The position numbers and the translations under genes were made by a program. Below are positions 21,076 through 26,940 of a stretch of 26,940 nt of DNA, piece after piece. The stretch comes from a virus. The stretch is taken from the IMG/VR virus record IMGVR_UViG_3300021963_000554, positions 1-26,940 of that record. The stretch is one strand, 5' to 3'. The notes below the pieces were generated by a model. It did no database searches. It saw only the letters and a program-made list of their open reading frames with translations, and had not been told where the DNA came from. Every line of letters begins with the position of its first letter. The stretch's first letter is position 1.

Positions 21076-21744
21076 ATGAATGTTAAACTTTTATCATATT
21101 CCCAACCAACTGGCGAATTTAGAGACATGGGCATCGCAGATGCGCAGGAACTCATTGCGTATTGCGCCCGTGTCTCAAATCCCGCAAACCAACTTAACAC
21201 CGAGACATCAGAGAAACTCATCAGATACTTGGTCAAACACCAACACTGGAGCCCACTCGAAATGGTCTCCGCCTGTATCGAAATTACCACTACCCGAGAT
21301 ATCGCTCGACAAATCTTGCGACACAGAAGTTTTAGTTTCCAAGAATTCAGTCAACGCTATGCTGACCCAACTCAAGATTTGGCGTTCGTTACAAGGGAAG
21401 CTAGACTTCAAGACACAAAAAACAGACAGAATAGTATCCAAACGGATGATGAGCGCCTACAACGAGATTGGGAACATCAACAACAACAGGTCATCGACTA
21501 CGCTCGCAGTGCCTATCAATGGGCTATCGCTAAGGGCATAGCCAAAGAACAAGCTCGGGCTGTTCTTCCAGAAGGTCTTACAGAAAGCCGATTATATATG
21601 AATGGTACACTACGTTCATGGATTCACTTTATTGAATTGCGTAGTGCTAACGGCACACAACTAGAGCATCAAGAAGTTGCCAAAGCCTGTGCTAAAGTCA
21701 TTGCTGAAATATTTCCGATGACTACTGATTTTGTTAATCAGTAA
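21076..21744 (+). CDS. thyX: Flavin-dependent thymidylate synthase (ThyX)
   Basis: A 222-residue enzyme that makes dTMP from dUMP using FAD, NADPH and methylene-tetrahydrofolate. The ThyX signature RHRxxSxxxxSxR is RHRSFSFQEFSQR (82-94). HWSPLEMVS (57-65) and ARAVLPEGLTESRLYMNGTL near the C-terminus are further family blocks, with the dUMP-binding Arg and Ser in the last. Length is normal. A weak site (GGGTGA) precedes the ATG. The stop overlaps the stop of the convergent radical SAM gene by 7 bases. DNA from about 21115 to 21500 is C-rich and unlike the rest of the gene. Confidence 0.96.
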   Translation: MNVKLLSYSQPTGEFRDMGIADAQELIAYCARVSNPANQLNTETSEKLIRYLVKHQHWSPLEMVSACIEITTTRDIARQILRHRSFSFQEFSQRYADPTQDLAFVTREARLQDTKNRQNSIQTDDERLQRDWEHQQQQVIDYARSAYQWAIAKGIAKEQARAVLPEGLTESRLYMNGTLRSWIHFIELRSANGTQLEHQEVAKACAKVIAEIFPMTTDFVNQ

Positions 21745-23141
21745 CTTTTACACAAATTATAAAACTTTGTCATTTCGGGGAACGTGCTTAAAAAGTTCGT
21801 TCCTCGTCTCTTATCGTGTTCATCAACAAATAACGCAAAATCTTTTCTGTGTCGAATTTTATCTACGCTAGCATCAAGTATTTTTGGTTCAAATACTTTT
21901 AACAATCTTTCTAATTTTTGAGTTTCAGATTTATAAAACTCTTTATTAGCATTCATATAATCAATTGAAGATTGTATTTGCGGAATATAGTCAGCAGTAA
22001 GAATTCCTACAGTTTGATGAGGCGGATTATTTAGATAAGGTATATCTAGCATTAAAGGATGTTGTCCTAAATTACCAGACACAAACAAATTAGCCACAGA
22101 TTGATACCATTTCTTTTTGCTGTGTGTATAATTTAACAACCACATGTCTTTTAAAAAATCAGTATAACTAGTGACTGATAGAGCGTTATATGTGCTCATA
22201 ATACCTAACTTAGCGTATGGAACTCTTTCTAAAAACAAATTACAATTTGAAAACCATTTGGCATAGTTAAGTCCGTGGCGAACATACTCTGCCTTAGCGC
22301 CAGCAGCTTCACAACTAGTATAAATTATCAAATGTTTTACTAGACGCTTTTTTTGAATAATTTCTAATTTAGATAAAAATTTTTCAAACAAATCATCAGG
22401 TACACAAAAATTACTGTTTATTCCAAGTTCTAAATTTTTGTTAGGGTTTTCAATTATATAATCTAACACTCGAAAAGTGTGTTTGCTTAATAATGGCTCA
22501 CCGCCAGTAATTCGAAATGTATGTAAATTTTTATACAAATCTGGCCACCATTTCCAAAACGCTTCTACGTAAGGATTATACTCACGCTCAGGAATAGGCA
22601 TTTTATCTTGTTGTTCAATCCAATCTATATTGTTATAACGTATAGAGGTAGGATATGGACCATGTTGTTTAATTTCTTCCATCCACTGACTGCTAACGTC
22701 GGGGGAGCAATAACTACATTTAAAATTACAAACATTTGAAAAACTAACTTCTAAATATGTTGGATCAACATTACCGTCTGCTCCAGCTTTTATAAACCGG
22801 TCAAAATAATCACGACTCCATGGTTCATAACTTTTTAAAATCCTATCACTGAGCGGTTCGCCAGCATCTTCTACTTTCCAACAATAATCGCATTCAGTTG
22901 GACGCTCACCATTAAGCATCTGTTTTCGAATATTCTTTTTAAATGTAGTATTGTGTAAAGCACTAGGATTTTCTACAATTTCATGTATAGGAATAAAATG
23001 TGTTCTAGGATGGTGACAACTATGATTATGGCCAGTGCCAAGATGAACTGTGACCTGCGACCATTTAGCCGTACAGAATCCGTGACCTATTTTATCTAAG
23101 TCCTGCTTGTAATCAAGTCTATCGTTGTACCACTTGTTCAT
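21738..23141 (-). CDS. Twitch-type radical SAM protein
   Basis: A 467-residue radical SAM protein, last gene of the minus-strand operon. The cluster motif is CNFKCSYC (C138, C142, C145) after VSFSN; TGGEP (213-217) follows. N-terminal Cys residues (C23, C42, C84, C87, the last two in ECDYCWK) could bind an auxiliary cluster, as in SPASM/twitch enzymes, although such domains usually sit at the C-terminus. The rest looks like a partial barrel and a long C-terminal domain. Proteins of this type occur with glycosyltransferases in phages and marine bacteria; the substrate is unknown. Epimerising or rearranging a sugar, or modifying a peptide, are options. It overlaps its upstream gene by 23 bases. 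Confidence 0.83.
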   Translation of the reverse strand: MNKWYNDRLDYKQDLDKIGHGFCTAKWSQVTVHLGTGHNHSCHHPRTHFIPIHEIVENPSALHNTTFKKNIRKQMLNGERPTECDYCWKVEDAGEPLSDRILKSYEPWSRDYFDRFIKAGADGNVDPTYLEVSFSNVCNFKCSYCSPDVSSQWMEEIKQHGPYPTSIRYNNIDWIEQQDKMPIPEREYNPYVEAFWKWWPDLYKNLHTFRITGGEPLLSKHTFRVLDYIIENPNKNLELGINSNFCVPDDLFEKFLSKLEIIQKKRLVKHLIIYTSCEAAGAKAEYVRHGLNYAKWFSNCNLFLERVPYAKLGIMSTYNALSVTSYTDFLKDMWLLNYTHSKKKWYQSVANLFVSGNLGQHPLMLDIPYLNNPPHQTVGILTADYIPQIQSSIDYMNANKEFYKSETQKLERLLKVFEPKILDASVDKIRHRKDFALFVDEHDKRRGTNFLSTFPEMTKFYNLCKSY

Positions 23142-23799
23142 AAGATTTTTTTAACCATGTAAAGTCATTTATTTTTTGTATTTCTTCAGGACGATTTTTA
23201 TTGTTGTTTCCGTAGTCTCTACCGTGTAGTGCGCCAATTTTTACATATTCTGCGTTTTCGACATTGTTAAATTTTTCGCACCAAGTTGTTAATCTATATT
23301 CATTATCTATACTGTTGCCATTAACAATTGTTGACGAACTTAACTTAACACATTCCCTAAATGCTGTTCTCCAAGCATGAAACGGATCTGTGTTAAAACG
23401 ATGAATATTTAAAGTCTTTTTTACGGTACGTATTTTTCCTAAAAAACTTGTAGAAAAATCTACTACGTTTGTATTTTCAAAAAATTTACGTTGAAAAATT
23501 TTTATTCCGCCATGGCCGTATTCAAGATCATTAATTGGATTAATCGCAGAAAAAATATAAACCCAATTTGGATCTTTACATATATTATAAATTTCTACCA
23601 AATTAAAATTGTCTAACAAATATGCGTCAGCATCTACAACCATAAATTGACTAGTTAGAGATTGTTTTCCGCAGACCTGATGACTAGCTGCTATAGATTC
23701 TTTTGTGTTTACTTGAATAATATCCGGCATGAATAATCTAGCCTTAGATAAATTTTCTACTAAGTTAGGATCGTCGTAACTTAAGAAAAACTTTTCCAT
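23119..23799 (-). CDS. GT-A-like glycosyltransferase, paralogue B
   Basis: A 226-residue protein with a GT-A-like start FFLSYDDPN, the metal-binding DxD in VVDADAYLLDNF (D56, D58), YGHGGIKIF (94-102) and DPFHAWRTAFRECVKL. These blocks occur in the same order in the gene next to it, so the two are paralogues; this one is 74 residues shorter, lacking the C-terminal helical part. It would use a nucleotide sugar. It overlaps the upstream gene by 19 bases and the radical SAM gene by 23. Confidence 0.72.
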   Translation of the reverse strand: MEKFFLSYDDPNLVENLSKARLFMPDIIQVNTKESIAASHQVCGKQSLTSQFMVVDADAYLLDNFNLVEIYNICKDPNWVYIFSAINPINDLEYGHGGIKIFQRKFFENTNVVDFSTSFLGKIRTVKKTLNIHRFNTDPFHAWRTAFRECVKLSSSTIVNGNSIDNEYRLTTWCEKFNNVENAEYVKIGALHGRDYGNNNKNRPEEIQKINDFTWLKKSYEQVVQR

Positions 23800-24683
23800 A
23801 TCGGTGCCTTGTTATAATACGTTTGACCTAATGCTATAGATTCTTCATACATTTCACAAATATATTCGCTTTGTTTAGAATCAAAGTTAGCCCAATTTAA
23901 TCCAAGTTCGTTTCTTAATGTAACTGATAATTCTTGTATATCTTTTTCTATTTGATCGTGTTTGACATTAGCATCGTAGATATTTTTAAGAACATCAAAA
24001 TCTCTAACATCAACATAATTCCAATCTGTACAATAGGTCATCCAACTGCCCATTCTAGCTCCCAATACTGCGTAATTTCCGTTAGGAACGTGTGCGCCAA
24101 CACAACTCCACATACGTAGACGATGTAGATTGTGCCAATAGATATCTGTTTTTATCTTAGACTTTTCTATTTTAACTCCATCTTTAAGTAGCATCTTAAC
24201 ACCTTCACGGAATCCTGCTCTCCATGCTTGAAAAGGATTAGTGTTGATTATTGTTTCGCTAAACACCGTTGGAAAATTCATGTACCCTGTTTCCCAACAA
24301 AAATCAACCTGTGCGTTTTCACTATCAGCAGCTTCGTGGGTTTTCATATCTAAAACAAATTGTTTATTCCAAATTTTTAATCCACCGTTGCCGTATCTTA
24401 ACCCATTGATTGAATTTTTTCCACACCAACTATAAACGTTAATGCCTGGAAGTTTTTCTATTTCAATATTAAAAAATTTAGGATCAACTTTATTATCGCC
24501 GTCCACAGTGATGAACCATTCAGTTGACGATAATTCAGCTGCTGCTTTGTGGGCGTTATCACTGCCTTTTACACCGTGTATACGTTTAGCCCAAGGAGCT
24601 TTATTTTCCAAATCAGCAAAATTAATATCTGCGTTTGGCTCATCATAACTGATAAAAATTAAATCTAAGTTTGCTGTTTTCAT
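23781..24683 (-). CDS. GT-A-like glycosyltransferase, paralogue A
   Basis: A 300-residue protein with FISYDEPN (10-17), a SDNAHKAAAELS segment, DxD in ITVDGDNKVDPKFF (D61, D63), YGNGGLKIW (97-105) and NPFQAWRAGFREGVKM. The order fits a GT-A fold with a metal site and an acceptor loop. The C-terminal 90 residues are helical and absent from its paralogue. Related proteins are common in marine phages without known substrate. It is joined to the upstream gene by ATGA. Confidence 0.75.
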   Translation of the reverse strand: MKTANLDLIFISYDEPNADINFADLENKAPWAKRIHGVKGSDNAHKAAAELSSTEWFITVDGDNKVDPKFFNIEIEKLPGINVYSWCGKNSINGLRYGNGGLKIWNKQFVLDMKTHEAADSENAQVDFCWETGYMNFPTVFSETIINTNPFQAWRAGFREGVKMLLKDGVKIEKSKIKTDIYWHNLHRLRMWSCVGAHVPNGNYAVLGARMGSWMTYCTDWNYVDVRDFDVLKNIYDANVKHDQIEKDIQELSVTLRNELGLNWANFDSKQSEYICEMYEESIALGQTYYNKAPIWKSFS

Positions 24684-25270
24684 TCTATTATGTAATACAC
24701 TGTTTTGAAAATTTTTCTGTAGTAGATGCTAAAATTATTCTGAAATAAATTATCAGGATCTACACGTTCAATAGGATATACTATTTCATAGTTTTTGTCC
24801 AATTGATCAAAGTTGGTATGAAATGCTTCATACAAACAATTTATATCATTTAACGCAGTAACATAGAAATCTAAATTATGTCTTTTTGGGTCTTTTAATA
24901 ATTCTGGATCACCAACAAATTTAATCGACAGATACGGTTTAAATTGTTTACTAAAAATTTTTAAAACTACATCTGCGTATGCCGGAGGATTTTTTCTATA
25001 TCCTGTTAACATGAACCATTTACCGTACTCAGGATCATCAGATGATAAATCATCTAAGTTAAAAATTTTAAAATCTTTGCTTTCTACGTTTACTTTTAAT
25101 CTACCAAGTGATAATTCACCTGTTTTAACCTTATCAAAAATATTGGAAAATTGATCAGGCACAGTATAACTGACGTACACCGAACTATCTAATTCAGGTA
25201 ACTCGCTGTTAGTATACATGATCACAGACCCTGTGGTCTTTTCAACCCATATTTTATAAAGATCATCCAT
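24680..25270 (-). CDS. Unknown protein in glycosyltransferase operon
   Basis: A 196-residue protein with no recognised motif. It has a strand-rich first half (YKIWVEKTTGSVIMYTNSEL, VYVSYTVPD) and a second half with a few long helices (LNDINCLYEAFHTNFDQL) and a Tyr-rich end. The start overlaps the upstream stop by 8 bases and the end is joined by ATGA to a glycosyltransferase, so it is almost surely translated with them. It may be a virion part carrying the glycan or an accessory to the transferases; neither is shown. Confidence 0.7.
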   Translation of the reverse strand: MDDLYKIWVEKTTGSVIMYTNSELPELDSSVYVSYTVPDQFSNIFDKVKTGELSLGRLKVNVESKDFKIFNLDDLSSDDPEYGKWFMLTGYRKNPPAYADVVLKIFSKQFKPYLSIKFVGDPELLKDPKRHNLDFYVTALNDINCLYEAFHTNFDQLDKNYEIVYPIERVDPDNLFQNNFSIYYRKIFKTVYYIIE

Positions 25271-26114
25271 TGATTTTTAATCCTTGAATCATCATTTGTT
25301 GATAATTTTTAATCATGTTTTCAAGATCAATGTCTTTGTCGGCATAATGAACAATATCTGTTTGAGAAAATTGTCCAATTTTTAATTTGTTGTTTTTCTT
25401 AAAATAGTATCCTAAATCTAAACCTGTACGAGAAATAGGTATATGAAAATCTTGTGCCAACGGTTTCATATGAACAAATCTAGGAAATGACATTTTATAA
25501 GCCACTTGATCCTCAATATCTAAAATTTTAACTGCTAGTCCAAATGCTTCATCAGTTCCTATTACTTCCGGAGGTGATTTATCAAAATAGTTGTTTTTAA
25601 ATTCTAAAGGATTTTCAATTATCATTCTTTGTAAATTAAAAAAATCTCTAGCCAATTCACTGGTTTTGTTAAAATAAGTGTATGCTGAATATACACTAGG
25701 GATATTATTTTTTACAAATGTTTCTCTGTAATACGTAGAAGTTACTGGATCACCCCTAAACGTATACGCAGTTGGCGATATGTACAGCTCACAATTTTTT
25801 ATAAAATAGTCTACCCAGTGACTGTAATCTCTTGTAAAAATCATATCAGCATCGAGACAGATAGTTTCAGCCCAAGGACTTAATTTATCCATCCAACTGC
25901 GGCCATCCCAATGTTTTTTTTGATCCCAATATATAACTCTGTCAAAGTAAGGTAAATTTCTAAAAATTTTTAATTGTTCTTCGCTGTCAGTGACCAACGC
26001 AACATTATCATACCCTGACGGTTGAGTATGTTTAATAGACATTGCTAACAAAGAGGCCATAGCTCCATAATTTTTATCAGCATTGTTTGAAACTACAATT
26101 AAGTATCCAAACAT
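25263..26114 (-). CDS. GT-A glycosyltransferase, GT8-like
   Basis: A 283-residue protein. The start at 26114 (MFGYLIVVSNN) is preferred over 26126 because GGGAG lies just before it. It has the pattern of GT8-type enzymes: an N-terminal YLIVVSNNADKNYGAMASLL, then WMDKLSPWAETICLDADMIF with the DxD at D88/D90, and later VIGTDEAFGLAV and a His in FPRFVHMKPL that may complete the metal site. It should move a hexose from a nucleotide sugar. It overlaps the upstream gene by 16 bases. Confidence 0.8.
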   Translation of the reverse strand: MFGYLIVVSNNADKNYGAMASLLAMSIKHTQPSGYDNVALVTDSEEQLKIFRNLPYFDRVIYWDQKKHWDGRSWMDKLSPWAETICLDADMIFTRDYSHWVDYFIKNCELYISPTAYTFRGDPVTSTYYRETFVKNNIPSVYSAYTYFNKTSELARDFFNLQRMIIENPLEFKNNYFDKSPPEVIGTDEAFGLAVKILDIEDQVAYKMSFPRFVHMKPLAQDFHIPISRTGLDLGYYFKKNNKLKIGQFSQTDIVHYADKDIDLENMIKNYQQMMIQGLKING

Positions 26115-26929
26115 GCTAACTCCCATAAACTTTGATAATTTTCTAAAATATTTTTTTTGTTTAAAAAATGTACATCGTATCCGGATACTGGAATTATAAT
26201 ATTTTTTGAATTAGTAACTGCTTGAATTAATATTTGATTGTCATCAACAGACAATATAGTGTCAGTGTCTGTAAAAAACAGCGGCGAGGGCAAATGTGTA
26301 TCAACTTCTTTAAATCCGTTTATTATATGATTGGCAATTGAAAAGGCAATGTCATTACGGAAATTTCTAGGATCAAATTCATATAAATCTGAAAAATATC
26401 TATATTCTTGTTTTACGTATTCTACAAGATCAAATATTTTTTCAGTATAGCTATTTTTTGTAAACATTATTGCCGTAGCCCAACGTAATTGTATACTGTG
26501 ATCAGATACTCTTAAATCGTCGTTGTCTAATTTGGTTCCAGTAATATCGTTCATTCTACCGCACATTACAAAATCATCCGACTCCCAATGCTGAGCTAAA
26601 CTATCAGACAACACTAACAAGTCAGAATCTATTACCAGTGTACGCTCAAATGGAGTTAGTTTCCAAGCAGAAAATCTGTTGCCGTTAATAAATTGGCAAC
26701 GTTGATTATTTAAATTTCTGTAATTATTGACCTCTGGCCTAGGGATTAGTTTTACATAATCAACGTATTTGTTGATATTAATGTCTGTTTGATCAATGCT
26801 GTATTGATCAGTAACTAAACAAACTGGTACATTTAAATTTTTTTTAACAAGCCCAGCGGCTATTAAAGACATCTTTAAATAATTTAATGTCTCTGAATTA
26901 TGGGCAAATATCAATGCTCCAGCGTTCAT
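26099..26929 (-). CDS. GT-A-like glycosyltransferase at the start of the minus-strand operon
   Basis: A 276-residue protein beginning MNAGALIFAHNSETLNYLKM. It has a Rossmann-like start, NGNRFSAWKLTPFERTLVID, then DSD (D101, D103) in VIDSDLLVLSD, which is the DxD-type metal site. QLRWATAIMF and a central RNFRNDIAFSIANH follow. It resembles the neighbouring GT8-like enzyme in layout. The start lies 11 bases from the window edge, so its ribosome binding site and promoter are not fully visible; a further upstream gene may exist. Confidence 0.72.
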   Translation of the reverse strand: MNAGALIFAHNSETLNYLKMSLIAAGLVKKNLNVPVCLVTDQYSIDQTDININKYVDYVKLIPRPEVNNYRNLNNQRCQFINGNRFSAWKLTPFERTLVIDSDLLVLSDSLAQHWESDDFVMCGRMNDITGTKLDNDDLRVSDHSIQLRWATAIMFTKNSYTEKIFDLVEYVKQEYRYFSDLYEFDPRNFRNDIAFSIANHIINGFKEVDTHLPSPLFFTDTDTILSVDDNQILIQAVTNSKNIIIPVSGYDVHFLNKKNILENYQSLWELACLDT

Positions 26930-26940
26930 ACTTTACGTGA

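Noticed and set aside
21779-21803. Inverted repeat GGAACG/CGTTCC near the thyX end as a terminator
   Set aside because: It has a 13-base loop, no T-run on either side, and lies within the radical SAM coding sequence.
1-26940. tRNA genes, CRISPR arrays and insertion sequences
   Set aside because: No cloverleaf with a GGTTCGA-type arm, no regularly spaced repeats and no transposase or terminal repeats were seen on either strand by reading.

Overview
The window reads as part of the genome of a T4-superfamily myovirus, most likely marine. It is AT-rich and gene-dense, most genes overlap by 1 to 20 bases, and there is no gene-free stretch of even 100 bases. It carries T4-type replication genes (family B polymerase gp43, sliding clamp gp45, a FEN-type 5'-3' exonuclease) and a DsbA-like DNA-binding protein. 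Many small proteins look like those of marine T4-like phages (recalled resemblance, not searched). No photosynthesis gene or tRNA was seen, so the host is open; SAR11-like or another AT-rich marine bacterium is a guess.

Layout. 1-2200: end of a virion or scaffold-type gene, a Lys-rich protein with two DxDxDG calcium-loop repeats, a GH19 endolysin, dsbA and a three-helix membrane protein. 2240-5740: DNA polymerase, preceded by a hairpin with an 8-base loop at the Shine-Dalgarno that resembles the T4 gene 43 translational operator, then the clamp gene with its own sigma70-like promoter. 5740-21744: a long plus-strand run of coupled genes. In it lie dpdA-like, a QueD-like T-fold protein, folE and queE, which together outline a 7-deazaguanine DNA-modification pathway. 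Also here are a GT-B glycosyltransferase, cupin, phosphoribosyltransferase, HIT protein, two tandem SGNH-like proteins, the exonuclease, thyX and about twenty small conserved unknowns. 21738-26929: a six-gene minus-strand operon, convergent with thyX, holding four GT-A-like glycosyltransferases (two of them paralogues), one unknown and a twitch-type radical SAM protein.

How it may work together. FolE, the QueD-like protein and QueE would convert GTP to 7-carboxy-7-deazaguanine. DpdA would place a 7-deazaguanine base in phage DNA. No QueC is visible, so preQ0 formation would need a gene outside the window or in the host. ThyX supplies dTMP, and polymerase, clamp and exonuclease copy the genome. 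The minus-strand operon probably builds or modifies a glycan on virion, host surface or DNA.

Regulation visible in sequence: several near-perfect TTGACA/TATAAT promoters, some inside genes; a possibly leaderless queE; and a hairpin over the dsbA start whose left arm contains the promoter -10, the arrangement T4 uses to silence read-through messages of late genes.
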